A stretch of DNA of 64,000 nucleotides. Source: Xenopus tropicalis (Eukaryota; Chordata; Amphibia; Anura; Pipidae). The notes beneath the pieces were generated by a model. That model saw only the letters and a list, made by a program, of their open reading frames with translations, ran no database searches and was not told the DNA's origin. Shown one piece after another: positions 30,735 to 43,240 of this stretch. The first letter of the stretch is position 1. Each line of letters opens with the position of its first letter. The stretch covers positions 154,364,547-154,428,546 of the forward strand of contig NC_030678.2 in assembly GCF_000004195.4 (NCBI RefSeq). The letters are read 5' to 3'. The position numbers and the translations under genes were made by a program.

Positions 30735-31330
30735 TTTAGATTTGATAAGGCACAAACCTATAGGTATATCCTATTGAAATATTACTAATATTACACATAC
30801 CGATACATATAGATAGGAGCAGGTACACATCTAAACATATAGGTATATCCTATTGAAATATTACTAATATGACACATACAGATACATATAGATAGGAGCA
30901 GGTACACATCTACACATGTAGGTATATCCTATTGAAATATTACTAATATGACACATACCGATACATATAGATAGGAGCAGGTACACATCTACACATGTAG
31001 GTATATCCTATTGAAATATTACTAATATGACACATACAGATACATATAGATAGGAGCAGGTACACATCTACACATGTAGGTATATCCTATTGAAATATTA
31101 CTAATGAGACACATACCGATACATATAGATAGGAGCAGGTACACATCTAAACATGTAGGTATATCCTATATAGATAGGAGCGGGTACAAATCTACACATA
31201 TAGTTATATCCTATTGGAATATTACTAATATGACACATACAGATACATATAGATAGGCCAGGTACACATCTAAACATGTAGGTATATCCTATATAGATAG
31301 GAGCAGATACAAACCTACACATATAGGTAT
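30735..31330. repeat. 79-bp tandem array in intron 1
   Basis: AGGTATATCC starts at 30,762, 30,841, 30,920, 30,999, 31,078 and 31,157, an exact 79-bp period with few differences; later units are shortened (about 45 bp, for example near 31,202). The array begins about 280 bp after the splice donor. Confidence 0.95.
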
Positions 31331-31640
31331 CTCACCACATAAGCACAGTCTCCATTATTTTGATTAGATGAGGCACAAATCCAAACATATTACTGTCCAA
31401 TTGGTAATGTACAAATTAAGGCACAAACATATCAGTATCCTATTGTACAAAACGCAGGCCCAAACATATAGTTATCCTGTTTGATAAAGTGTCACGCAAA
31501 CGTATAGGTGTCCTATTGGGTAAGGCACAAACCCACACACATAGGGATCCTATTTGATAAAGTGTAACTCAAACATATAGGTGTCCTATTGGGTAAGGCA
31601 CAAACCCACACATATAGAGATCCTATTGGATAAGGTGCAA
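31331..31640. repeat. Degenerate extension of the intronic array
   Basis: Imperfect units of CACAAACATATAGGTATCCTATTGG type, 30-60 bp apart, related to part of the 79-bp unit. This looks like an older, more decayed part of the same array from which the 79-bp unit may have been amplified. Confidence 0.75.
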
Positions 31641-32008
31641 CTGTGTCTTTAAAACATGAGGTCCATGATATAATTCTGTAGATGCTAATTATGTGCCCTA
31701 ATCAATACTACCCCTGTGTCAAGAAGTAGCAGGAAATCAGTGGGGTAGCAGAGGCTCTGCTTCAGGAATGCATGACCCTGAGAATTTGGCTCCTAGAGTC
31801 TCTAGAGACTTGACAAAACCCTGAATCTCAGGGGCATAGTCTGAAATGTTCCAGGTAGTCACATAACCTGGCGCTAGCTGGCTGCTTCTCGGCTTAGGAG
31901 AAGGCAATGATGAGAAACCAGTACATGGCAAGCAGCAAACTGGTTCAGTCTGACTCCAGCCAGAAATGTAAGAATCAGTTCCCTCCTCTGTCCTACTGCC
32001 ATGGAATA
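31641..32008. other. Intronic DNA, nothing recognised
   Basis: No exon-like or repeat structure identified. The minus-strand frame 31,737-32,171 runs through a dinucleotide repeat and is discounted. Confidence 0.5.
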
Positions 32009-32009
32009 A

Positions 32010-32056
<47 letters not shown>
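32010..32056. repeat. (TG)n(TA)n compound microsatellite
   Basis: TG repeats pass directly into TA repeats over 47 bases. A C-tract of ten bases follows at about 32,085-32,094. Confidence 0.97.
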
Positions 32057-32058
<2 letters not shown>

Positions 32059-32094
32059 TTTAAGGGATATTGGCCCTGACCTTCCCCCCCCCCC

Positions 32095-32989
32095 CTGTTG
32101 GGAGGGGGGACTAAAGGAAAATAGCTGGAGGCTGCATTTTGGACATTATTATCCATACTGTATTTGTCCAACTGGTTTTTCAGCCTGCTCTAGCGCTGTA
32201 GGGTATCGGGTTGGACGTGCCTACATTGAGGCTTACTGCTGCATGCCAAACTAATCTGTGAAAAAAGGTTTGCTGGTAATAATACGTAAATATGACATTG
32301 ATGGCTCCTGGCACTGCTATTCTAAAAAGGGAATGTTGCACAACTATCTTAAATGTTATGTATGCTTTGAGCTCAAGTTCTTCCTCCCCAAAAAATAAAT
32401 ACGAAAATCCTGGCTGCATCTGATATTGCTCATAGCTATAGCAGTCAGCCCATAAAGTAAACCTCAGTATACTCAGTGATACATTTTATCTCTATCGATG
32501 TTTGTATTACTGTACCAAGTGCCTCTGCTTCCAGCCTTCCTGCCTCGAGATAAGAATTGTGAAACTGTGCATTGTGCTTGGGTGACAGTGGCGCTTGGTA
32601 CCAGACGCTGTGCGCTTTGTGATATCTCCTTTTAACTGCTTGGTTCAGATATCCTCTGTAACATTTAAAATGCAAATAATGTCCTATTATCAGAAGCTCA
32701 GACATCATAAGGGCTTTATAGCATAAGTATGTGCTGTTGTAGCTCCGTGGGTGGGGGACAAAAACATTCCAAATCGCCCTTTCTAGTAGTGCAAGTTTTG
32801 AAATTTCAGCTCTTTCTCATATACGCCTCATATTGAAACTTTAACTTAAAATGCATAGCATGTAGATTGTCTCCATACTGCTTTGGTTTTTATTACTTGT
32901 TTATATCTGTGGGGTTGCTGTGTAGCTTCCCTGATACTTTTGCATCCTAACATAAAAGTGATCTAGAACTGTTCATTGATTACATTATA
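32095..32989. other. Intronic DNA; possible conserved block 32,570-32,720
   Basis: 32,570-32,720 is unique, with CGCTTGGTACCAGACG and an octamer-like ATGCAAATAATG. Nothing else assigned. Confidence 0.35.
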
Positions 32990-32997
32990 ATGTAGAT

Positions 32998-33571
32998 CAG
33001 TGGTTTCTTAACTGTGTAGATGCCCCCCTGGGGCTGCTAGAAGCAGTGACGAGGGGGGTTCAGTCTGAAGCCCATTTATGGTGACAGTTATTATAATTGT
33101 TATATCACGCCAACATATTCCACAGCACTTTACAGACATCATGCATCTTTTATGCCAGTCCCTGCTTGAGCTTACAATAAAGTCCCATTTACATACACTA
33201 TGGTTAACTGTATGTGTTTAGAGTGTGGGGGGAACCAAAGTACCTGGATGAAATCCATGCAGACATGGGAAGATCATACAAGCTTTTTGGTTGGAGTGGA
33301 ACCGAGGCCCATTGCATTTCAAGCTGGTGTTGCCAATAGAGAAGAAATAGCCATTTGCTCTCCCAGATGCACCTGAAAACCAGGTATTAAGGTCAGTTAG
33401 GATGATATATGGGATAATAACCTATTTGATGCCTTTTATTTCCTTGGATCTATAACTAATCATAGATCAATGCCTTCCATTTAATAAGCTAAGGGGAGCC
33501 CTGACAAAAGTTTAGACTTTCAAGGTTGGACATTCACTTGGGCTTATACAAAAAAAGTTTGTCAACCACTG
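32998..33571. mobile_element. hAT-like element, CAGTGGTTTC ends
   Basis: CAGTGGTTTCTTAACTGTG on the left and TTTGTCAACCACTG on the right, with flanks ATGTAGAT (32,990-32,997) and ATGCAGAT (33,572-33,579), an 8-bp TSD with one difference. At 33,110-33,180 it carries a fragment of the CCAACATATTCC repeat. Confidence 0.85.
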
Positions 33572-33579
33572 ATGCAGAT

Positions 33580-33994
33580 AAACCTAGATTAGACATGTTG
33601 ACAGAGATACATTTTGTACTTGTTGTTTGTTACTACTTTAGGACTTTGCCTTGGGGCTTTTTTTTTTTCCGGCTTTTCCAATAAAAGTCACAGTTACAAA
33701 ACACTGCTATAATCAGTGTGAACTGATGTACTAATCCTATGTGTTGTTGGATCTTTGGGGAGGTATTTACTGTGGGCAAAAACTCACTGGCAATATAGGG
33801 AGCCATACACCAGCCAACCCATGCATGTTATCCTGTCAATCAATGTGATGAACAGATGGGCGCCTTTTGGTCCTTTACTAGTTTTGCCCAAGCTGTGGTT
33901 CATCTTGACTTTCTCATATGTTGATGCAACATTCACTGCTTTAACCAGTCCAGTATTCAAACCGATTTATGCCCATAGATCATAGATATTAGTA
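33580..33994. other. Intronic DNA, nothing recognised
   Basis: No gene. A T-run lies at 33,660-33,668. Confidence 0.5.
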
Positions 33995-34325
33995 CAGGTA
34001 TAGGACCCATTATCTAGAATGCTGGGGACTAAGGATATTCCGGATAAGGGATCTTAACGTAATTTGGATCTCCATAACTTAAGTCTACTAAAAAATCAAT
34101 AAATCCTTAATTAAACCCAATAAGATTGTTTTTCATCCAATAAGGATTAATTATATCTTAGTTGGGATTAATTACAAGGTACTGTTTTATCACTACAGAG
34201 AAAAAGGAAATCCGTTTTAAAATTCGAAATTATTTCATTAAAATGGAGTCTATGGGAGACGGGCTTTCTGTAATTCGGAGCTTTCTGGATAACAGGGTTC
34301 CGGATAAGGGATCCAATACCTGTAT
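33995..34325 (-). mobile_element. Xmix-like MITE without array expansion
   Basis: ACAGGTATAGGACCCATTAT (left) and GGGATCCAATACCTGTA (right) are inverted ends. The centre has one copy of the 113-bp-unit core in reverse (ATCTTAGTTGGGATTAATTA, GTACTGTTTTATCAC). It shows the single-unit state from which the arrays elsewhere could have grown. A further truncated relative lies at 53,910-54,080. Confidence 0.88.
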
Positions 34326-34329
34326 TTTT

Positions 34330-35158
34330 AGACCTGGCCAAACATTTTACGAAATGAATACATAAGGCTAGCTTATTATATTCTTGCTCCTGAAAAAGCT
34401 TTGCCACCAAAATGGCACTTGAGACCTTAGGCTTTTGCTTTCCCAACAAATTATTGTTGGCAACAAATGTAATTATGCATTCGTATAATGCTGGAATGCT
34501 GTGTTTGTTTGTTTGCAGTAATTGCATTTAGCTCACTAGTCTTTGGTTTAGTAGGATCTTTGTGTCGTGCTAAAGGAGATTTGATTGTTTGGTTGCATAA
34601 AAAGAATATTAGAATTGTAAAAAATCAAGGATTCAGATCGGTATCAGTTTAACTGACTCTGTATGTTGCTAGATTTATCTGTACTGAATGCTAACAATAA
34701 GGCTTGTGATGCACAGCAAAAAAGTATGAATTAAATATAAATTAAAAGTTACTTGCAAAGGACTACTGGAATGTGACCCATGAAGGCTTCTGCCACCGTT
34801 TCATGTAGTCACGTCACTGTGCCAAGACTTGAAGTCTCTGTCTGCTGTGAGTGGGCAAAGCATTTGCATCTTAATAGAAGTGAATGTATGGAGGTGGCTG
34901 CCAATCCATGCAGCATAGCAGCACAGTATGATGAAGCTTGAGGCTGTTCTTCTTCATCTCCCATGGGGATAATGTCAGTTTCTGACCCTTTGTATGAGGC
35001 ACTGGGGAGCTGGAACAATGTATGTCCTGCTTAATTGTGATCCTTCCTTTCACACTGGATAACTTAAAATGTTCAATTAAACACTAAACAGCCAGTATTG
35101 GGTGGCATGGTGGCCTTGTGGTTGCTTAGCAGTGCTATGTTGTTGAGTTCAGTTCAAC
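34330..35158. other. Intronic DNA, nothing recognised
   Basis: AT-rich, unassigned. The minus-strand frames near 34,809-35,053 lack recognisable domains. Confidence 0.5.
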
Positions 35159-35354
35159 AGTAAGGGGTATATATCATGCTGTGTAAAAAGTGGAGTGAAG
35201 CATTACCAGTGATGCTGCCCAGGGCAACCAATCAGCAATTAGATTTCAACAGTTAGAAAACCAAAGCAAAGCATCTGATTGGCTGCTATGAGCAACATTA
35301 CGGGTAATGTTTTACTCCACTTTTTACACAGCAATATAAATATACTCCTTACTG
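35159..35354. mobile_element. Palindromic MITE, TGCTGTGTAAAAAGTGG arms
   Basis: TGCTGTGTAAAAAGTGGAGT on the left pairs with ACTCCACTTTTTACACAGCA on the right. Inner GCAACCAATCAGCA/TGATTGGCTGCTATG also pair. The outermost bases GTAAGGGGTATAT and ATATACTCCTTAC continue the arms. Confidence 0.85.
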
Positions 35355-35639
35355 TCTAAGTGTATGATTTCTTTTCGCCTAAGTGGGTTTCCCACAATCC
35401 AGAGACATACATAATTGGCTGATCAAAGTGCCCATAGTATGTTTGTGTGTATGAATGTGATAGAAGGCTTACATTGTAAGGTTTACTGGAGGCGAAAATC
35501 TTCTGCAGTGTACATGTATAAATACTGGATAATATGATTATAATAATATTTTACTCTGCTGCATTCGTTGCGTGTAGAGAATCTATTATGTACCGAGACA
35601 CAGGTGTTAAATTGCACTTGTGCAGTTGCCTATAGCAAC

Positions 35640-36030
35640 CAATCTAATCTACTGAAATCGGTCGGCTCGTCGATCGGCCAGGTTAGAAAATTTTGATCGG
35701 GCGCCATAGAAATCCTATTGTTTCTACCTCCTTACCTGCCGATTCAGCCCTGAATGGTGTGTGGCGGATCTGACGATGTTTCGTGCGACCGATGGTCGTA
35801 CGAAACATCGTCGGATCGCCACGTGTATGGCCAGCTTTAGGGTGGCCATACACAGGCAGATTTAAGCTGCAAATTCGGGCTCAAGGGTCAATTTGGCACC
35901 TTATCTGACACCTTATTTTGATCAGGCGAAAACCTGCTGGCAATATAGGATTTTTTTGGCCTATAGGATTTTGATCAGGCAGGTTTGATTTTCATGTTGG
36001 ATTGAGGGCCGCATCTTATAATGTATGTTT
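35640..36030. repeat. Two adjacent members of the 'GGCCATACAC' family
   Basis: GTCGGCTCGTCGATCGGCCA...CACGTGTATGGCCAGC is followed directly by GTGGCCATACACAGGCAG, so two diverged elements abut near 35,838. Confidence 0.7.
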
Positions 36031-36230
36031 AGCTTAAGGAAAATTAATTGGTGTTTGGTTGCTATGGGCAACCATACTTGTGCAGTTCAGCACCTATGAT
36101 CATAAATGAACACAACTGTGTGTAGATCAGTTTGCCAGAACACTAATAATACAATTGAAAGAGAATGCTGGCTGCCTTGCTCTTTAATATTCTAAAGCCA
36201 TTCTTCTGACTAAAGCAATACCTTGCCCTT

Positions 36231-36537
36231 AAGGGTAGTGTCCACGGGGAGATCAGTCGCTTGCGATAAATCTCTGCTACTACAGGCAGCTAATCTCCCC
36301 AAAAAGCTTTTCCACCAGCTATAAAGGCAATCACCAGTGCAAAGGCCTACCTGTTGCTTTGTTTTCCTAAAGTGGGGCAAAATTGCCTGCAGGTGGAACT
36401 TATGTAAAAACAAAGCGATGCGTAGGCTTTTCCATCAGTGATTTCCTTATTGCCTGTGGAAAGGCCTTTAGGGGAGATTATTTCCTGTAGTAGCAGAGAT
36501 TTATCGTGGGCAGCTAATCTCCCCGTGGGGCATTAGC
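36231..36537. repeat. Diverged GGGGAGAT palindromic element
   Basis: GTGTCCACGGGGAGATCAGT...CTAATCTCCCC arm on the left and GGGGAGATT...CTAATCTCCCCGTGG on the right, with inner GGCTTTTCCA/TGGAAAGGCC pairings. More decayed than the copy at 61,241. Confidence 0.75.
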
Positions 36538-36539
36538 CT

Positions 36540-37067
36540 AACAGGGTGAGTGCTATGTAGGAGGTAGTACACAGGCTTTTTTTTGGGTGTTTTAGGTTTC
36601 CATAAATAAACTAACAAAAAAGCAAAAGGAACATAAATGGATATAATTGTTATTATTATATCGGGGGTATTTGCAAGCTTCAGTTTGATACCATTTGCGG
36701 CACACCTGTTGCAGTGTGTGTATCCTGTGCCTCATGAATAAGTAATTGGCAGTTACACTGCTTCTAGTGGGGAAGTCAGCATGCAGCGTTGCCTTATCAC
36801 AAGCACTGATCAAGGTCGCAGCTTGTACTGCAGATCAGACACAGGCTTTTCCTGCATCTCATCCTGAGCATGGACACTGCAACTGTTGTGCTGTGCTCTT
36901 AAAGCACTAATCATTTGGGTTGGAGAAATTGGTGAATTTAGGTTGTTAAATGAGTCAATGGAAAGGCAAATGTGGACCATGTGTTTAAATAAAGCTAACA
37001 ATATAAAGGGAAATGTGACCTATTTTGTAGTTATGGTTTAAAATAAAGTGGTAGTTTCCACAAAAGT
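36540..37067. other. Intronic DNA, nothing recognised
   Basis: Unassigned AT-rich sequence. Confidence 0.5.
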
Positions 37068-37488
37068 GTAAAGCTGGCCATACATGGACTGACATTAAAA
37101 TACATTATAGTTACGTGCAATTTTTGGACCGTCCGTGGGCTCCGAAGTATCATCCCAATAATTTTCGTACCATGACTATGGGTCATTTAGTTGATTGGAC
37201 AGGTAAAAGAATTTCAGTCGGATAACAATAATATCTGTGCATGTATTGTGTACCAGTTGATAACCTTGGGTGACCTACAGTGCATTTCCCGGACATAACT
37301 TTCATACGATTGTTGTCTGGCAATTATTAATGGTAGGAACATTGTCCAGTTTGTTGTTTTTAGTACTTCAAGCCATCAGTATCAATATACATGTCAGTTT
37401 TAGATTAGTGCATTCAAACATACGATCGGTACCTAAACGTTTGTCATAACGAATCTAAACAATACCGAAACATGCATGGGCACCTTTA
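37068..37488. repeat. 'GGCCATACAC' family element
   Basis: AAAGCTGGCCATACATGGAC to ACATGCATGGGCACCTTTAG, inverted ends about 420 bp apart, with internal TCATACGATTGTTGTC-like words typical of this family in the window. Confidence 0.75.
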
Positions 37489-37860
37489 GTGTGGAAATGC
37501 TGAGAAGCAATGCTGTATAATAATCTAGTGATGAACTATTTTGTAATTGAACGCATATTATCTTATTATACGATAGGTATGTCACATTCAAATGATACAA
37601 ACTGCAAAATTAAGTGGTGTAACGTAATATGGGCCGCTGTATTTCAAAGTGGGGGCCACATATGTACTGGATGTTATAGCAGTATATAAGAGCTTAACAG
37701 ATCTTTCACACACAGTTCACTATACAATTAACTTTCTAGCATTGACCATATGCATATATTTTATTTTGCAACTTTACATTTAAACTATTTTTTAAATTAA
37801 AATAGCAGGAAACTGACACAACATGTAACTGCCATGACATACATTGTGCTCCTATAACAG

Positions 37861-38138
37861 TTTAGACTGATACCACACGAGGCAAATACTCAGCCTGTGG
37901 ATAAACACAGGCCTAGAATCCGCCCCTAAAAAACGTTTATTGTTGTGCCTGCACCCAGAGCTATTGCATCGGGCCTGGGTGCAGGCACACAAAGCGGAAT
38001 TCATTGCAAAACTGCACGTGTATGCAGTTTTGCATGAATTTCACTCAGTGTGTCTGTACCTGGGCTGACGCAATGTGTGGCGGATTCTCGGCCGGCATTT
38101 ATCTGCAAGCCAAGAATCTGCCCTGTGTGGCACTGGCC
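37861..38138. repeat. Palindromic repeat, TAGAATCCGCC/GGCGGATTCTCGG arms
   Basis: GATACCACACGAGGC...GCCTAGAATCCGCC pairs with GGCGGATTCTCGGC...CCCTGTGTGGCACTGGC. Inner TTGTGCCTGCACCC/GGGTGCAGGCACACAA also pair. A relative is at 47,402-47,571. Confidence 0.8.
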
Positions 38139-39404
38139 TTATGAAGAAGTTAAAACAATGGGGGAAGTTGTAAATAGGGAAGTGGTGAGGGCTAATATGT
38201 AGGACAGACAGTGCCCTGGGAGGTGCCATATTATAATGGTTTTAAATGAGTATAGCATCCTTAGATCCCATTTGTATTTCACATGCTAATAAAAGATACT
38301 TGCAAACTTTTATTTCTTAAATCTGAAAATTTTGCATTGTCACAATCGTATTTGAGTAGATAAATGATGCATGGGACAGCTACTGGGCAGCAAATTCCAA
38401 AATCTGGTCCATCAAATTTAAATAGCAGGTTATTTAATTCCCTGCTGTTTACTGTGGTAGTGCTATTGATCTGCTGGCGCCCACTTCAACAGATTCCATT
38501 AGGGCTCATGCAGGGAGCACATCATTTGTCTCTTCAGACAAGGAATGGGTGGAAAGAGAAGAAGAATTTGCCATCCCTTTATTCACAGAGGGAGAGTTGG
38601 TTAATGACCCGCTGAAAAAAAAGAAAAATACGCTGGGAATTATTAAAGGGAAGAAATTTTTGACGTGCTTTATTGTGATATGTCTGTGATTAACTGGAGC
38701 TTTGGTTGCTGTTTACTAGGTAACCTATTTTATATTGTGTAGGAATGAGATCCCGTATGAATGAGACCTGGTGGCAGTATAAACAACTTGGTCAGCTGTT
38801 GACAGTATTTGTTTTTCAATGCTTATTTGTTTCTTGGTAACGGAATAATACAGACATGCATCACTTCTAGAGCAATCTTATATTGATCCTCCTGAAATTC
38901 ACAGTATTACCTCTATTTGTCATGGCTGCCAAGAACCAGCCTCAAGCATATATGCATAGCATTACTGCACATCTATATGCTGGATGCTAAGTGGAACTCC
39001 AGTCATTTGGAAGAGAAAGACTCATACAGTGTTTCCCCTGTTATGCAATCCAGTGTGTTTTTTTTTTTTACTATTGCAACTAAAAGTGCTGTGGTCTCTT
39101 GCTTTAATAATTGTAAATTTCCCATTATTTGGTTTATCTTGATTAAGACCTCACCTGCATAAATAATCGTAAATTTCCCATTATTCTGTATATCTTGTCT
39201 ACTGCGGTAGCTAAGATTTATCGCAGTTAAGTAATCTCATCCTGTACCATGAGCATTAGGTTGATTTATATGTCGGGACAGAAAATCCTTTATATACAAG
39301 GACAACCTACACAGCCTCCTGACTAGTCATCCGTACCCAGACGATCGGGAAATATGGTTGGAATCGGCCAAACTGCCTGGCTAGTGCTTTAAAAGTTATT
39401 TGTA
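38139..39404. other. Intronic DNA with a small local duplication
   Basis: GTAAATTTCCCATTATT followed by TATATCTTG/TTTATCTTG occurs at 39,112 and 39,169, a 57-bp direct duplication. No gene. Confidence 0.5.
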
Positions 39405-39712
39405 AATGTAATTGTTATTGAAAGCAGCATTTGCTGAACTCCTGGTTATTACTTTTTAAACAATGTTGCAAAAGGTTAGTCTCCTCCAGCATTCTGTCAG
39501 TCTGTTGGCTTGGGTTACATTGTTTCAAATGCCAGAGCCACCAACAGAAACAGTTCAGGCAGACACTGCTTCCAATAGCAATTATATGTACAAATAACTC
39601 TTAAACCATTACAATTATGTAATGAATGTATATTGCAAAGTTAATCAGAATTATGTTTTTTTTAGTTTTAATTAGGCGAAAAAAAATATTTTTGGACTTG
39701 ACTTGTCCTTTA
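39405..39712. mobile_element. T2-like element fragment (copy of 7,197)
   Basis: GAAAGCAGCATTTGCTGAAC and ACTTGACTTGTCCTTTAA match 7,197-7,517. The left TTAA end is not evident. Confidence 0.7.
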
Positions 39713-40849
39713 AGGCCGATGGTACTCTAGACAGTTTTAGCTGATGTTTTTGAACTGGCTAAAAAGTACCTCAAATTGCCCACAGTGCTTTTTGGCCTAA
39801 GCATTTTTTTTGGTCTGAAACCATTAATATTGCATTCAGGCAATTTCCGTTGTATCAGTGGGAAGCGGCCCGGTGTGCCACCAACCTCAGTAATTTATTT
39901 TGCCATATACAATATCTGGCAATGAATAGTATTCGTTAAACATGTCAGGGATGCTATTTGTGGCTCAAAGGCAGCAGAGACAAACACATGCTTGCTTGAA
40001 AAAGCTTTTTTGCAAGAAGAAAGTGACTGTAATTAACAATAGTAAATTCCATATTGCTGGCATGCTGGTCTGTTCAACATTGCTCAGGATTTCAAGTATA
40101 GATAATGATTTATTTTTATTGCATCCCTTTCAGTAACTCATATGACCACAACACACATGAGGAGGAGGAGGACCTAGCACTGAACTGAGTGCAATAAGGG
40201 TGGCTGTTAGGCTTGTTCAAGATATTACCGAGCATGTTTAATTTTTAAATAATTGCCCTACAGTTTGAAAATAAGCATGACTCCTGTTCCCAGTGTAACT
40301 TTCCTTCAGGGTCACTTGTGTAATATTATTGTTATCACATGGTAGCTCAATGGCAATTCATCCTCTCTCTCAGATCCAAAAACAGCGTCCTGATTCTAAC
40401 CCAGCTAGGACATTTCTTGGTGAGGGTTAAAGGCCAGAATGAAAAAAAGCTTTGAACTCATATCCTGGAATAATGCCAAATGAAATGTTCTTGTGTTATT
40501 CTCTTTATAGGGTTGAAAAATTCTATTTTAAGAAACTTGAAGACAAAGTGTGTAGTATAAATACATTTTACATGGCTAGCTCCTCTGCTTTTCTTTCTTG
40601 CATTGCCACAATTGTTAATTAATGTTCACTTTTGATTGCAAATATTAACTTACCTTCAAGGGATAATATGGCTACAGAACAAGATGATATTTGTAAGTGC
40701 TTATTGATATATAATTATATATTGCATTTATTCTGTTGGTCCAAGTGTTCCAAACCTTGAAGTGTGCTGGTCTAAAACCTGTCCGAATCCATTCCAAAGC
40801 CAATTCATTATCATTTGTTGACATTGTAGATCAAAAACAGAATGTTAGG
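39713..40849. other. Intronic DNA, no gene
   Basis: Nothing recognised apart from short AT-rich runs. Confidence 0.5.
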
Positions 40850-41440
40850 GCCTTAAGCCGGCCATACACGCACCAATATTATTGTACGAAACCTCATCAC
40901 AAGATGACCGATATTGCAAAGGCTGTGGATATCGGTTGTCTTGTCGATCTACGTTTAGGGCTGAATCGGCAGGTGGAGGTAGAATTGCTATGGTTTCTAC
41001 CTCCATTTTGAACTATTCAGCCCTGAACATCAGTGGAGGGTGGGAACGATATTTCCCGCGACCGATGGTCGCAGAAAAGATTGTTATTGCTACTTGTATA
41101 CATGGCCATACACATTAAAATGACTATCTTTCCTGAGACTATCTCTCCTGCTTTTCCTGAGACTATCTCTCCTGCGATTGGTCGCAGGAGAGATTGCTCG
41201 TGCCCTCTTGTAACGTTGTGGGCTGAAACAAAATGCTCTTGACGGAATTCTACCTCCTCCTGCCGATTCAGCACTGAACACAGATTTTGTTTGGGTGCCT
41301 TCAATGGCGCCCGATCAAAATCTTTTAACCCAGCTGATTGACGAGACGACCGATATCTGCAGCTGTTGCGATATCGGTCGCCTCGATGATCCCCAATACA
41401 CGCATCAAATACCGTATGAAACAAGGTTTCGGGTACAGGA
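40850..41440. repeat. Cluster of 'GGCCATACAC' family elements
   Basis: GCCGGCCATACACGCACC at 40,858, then ACATGGCCATACACATTAAA at 41,099 and CCCCAATACACGCATC at about 41,390 mark at least two overlapping or nested members. TTTCCTGAGACTATCTCTCC is tandemly doubled at about 41,128-41,173 before its inverted match CGCAGGAGAGAT. Confidence 0.7.
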
Positions 41441-41610
41441 ACAGCAATAAGATTTTTTAAGGGTATGGACGTATTGCCAGCCTGCACTTATCTACAAGCT
41501 GACAGACTGAAAATCTGCCTCTGACAGAGTAACTGTAACCATTATTTCTCTGATGTTAGCAAAAAATCAGCTAATGTATACAATTTTAAATTAGAAATTT
41601 TGTTACCTAG

Positions 41611-41960
41611 CTTAAGTTGGCCATAATATGGGCCATTAAAAGCTTTCAGTTCGGGCTGAGTTGGCAGCTTATACATCTGTATATTGGACCCACAGATGGG
41701 CTTGCACAACCAATATCTGGCTGAAAATTGGCCGGATATTTATTGGACAGGTTTGATTTTTCTGTACAACAAGGACCGCAATGACACATTGATACAGTCC
41801 TCATCCGATTTATCTGTAGGCCCCTCCATATGGATCCGATCATTGGCCCCTGGACCCAAGATCAGATCAGCCTGATTCTGGTGGCCAAATTGGGCTTAGA
41901 TCCACTCATTTGGTGACCTTGTGAAATGAGCATATATTGCAGTGTGAGGCCAGCTTTACT
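41611..41960. repeat. 'GGCCATACAC' family, diverged copy
   Basis: AAGTTGGCCATAATATGGG at the left, with TATCTGGCTGAAAATTGGCC and TCCGATCATTGGCCCC interior words shared with 55,540-55,830. Confidence 0.6.
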
Positions 41961-43240
41961 GAGTTTATATGAGAGGGAGCAAACTGATTCATTTCTAAAA
42001 CCTTAAATATGGTATTATGGTTTTGTGATGAAGGAACTGCCACTGTTTAATAGAGAAGTGAAAGTATGTTTGCATGTCAGTGGCCTAGGTAGCAATGTAT
42101 CCAGGTGCACTAGTTCTTAGTACATCTACTACCTCTTTACTATGTTCTTACTTATGTTCTGAATTTACTGCCATCAGAAAAACCTCTGTTTCTAGTCAGC
42201 ATTTCCCTGGTGACCCTGAGCTATGAAAACTCTGTGACACTGGATTAGGCTCAAGGGACACAAGATTAACTTGCAAAGACACTGCTAGTGGCTGTATTAG
42301 AATTTGTTCTTTTTAGAAGGTGTTCAAAATTTCCCATGCTCATCATAATATTCGTGGCAGTGTTTGGGAGCTATCATGTTGGAAGTATGTTCTTTTCTAA
42401 CTGGCACTTTGGGCAGAGATGTTGCTTGCTTTGTGGGAAAAATAGAGGAGCCTTTTCTAACAGTCAGGTAAATATGTATTTTGAAAAAGGGTATTATTAA
42501 GTTGCAATTATGTTGTAACAGTATTCCTTTAATTTGCCAGATGTTGCTGGACTACAACTCCCAGGATTCACCATCATTGAGACAAGCTAATTGGTGCATT
42601 CCAGCAACTTTAAGTAATTTTACAGTGGCTGTATGATTGTTTTACTAAACCCCTTACATTAATATACCCCCTGCTACTATACTGTTTTTGTAGTATGGTA
42701 AAGGCATAATAAAAGTGATATGACCTCTGTAAGTGTTATATGTGCTCTTTATACTGCCACAAAAAAACAAAACCTTTTAGCAAAGTATAGTAATGCCACA
42801 TTCTTTCTAATCATCACTTTGTCTCCTGTCACAGTCTGACTGATTATTGCAACTCCAAGTAATAAGCTAAGCCTCTTCTCTCTCTAGAAAGCCTCCCTGG
42901 GACTGCACCTGTCAGTCAGGGCCTGTAAGCTCCCTCCAACCTGTCAGGCTTAAGTGCTGATTGCCATATAAAGATTTATTATGTGGTTATACTCAGTATC
43001 ATCATTAAAAGAGAAAATTGAAAGCTAAAGCAAAACAATCATCAAATTTATTGGGATTTCATATGCTGTTTCTTGGTGAAATTAGGATTTATGCTGATTA
43101 GAATTTTGGCCAGCTTACTTACTTTTGTGCACTTGAACACTTGTTTTGCAATGTTATATCATATATATAATATATGGTCCGCACTCAAACCATATATATA
43201 TCACTCGCCCATTATAAATATATATATATATAGGACATTA
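41961..43240. other. Intronic DNA; ZNF143-like motif in repeat fragment at 42,551
   Basis: ACTACAACTCCCAGGATTC at 42,551-42,569 is an excellent SBS-like word. It lies in GTTGCTGGACTACAACTCCC, a phrase I recall as recurrent in vertebrate repeats, so it is probably repeat-derived. TA-rich runs lie at 43,158-43,232. No gene. Confidence 0.45.
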
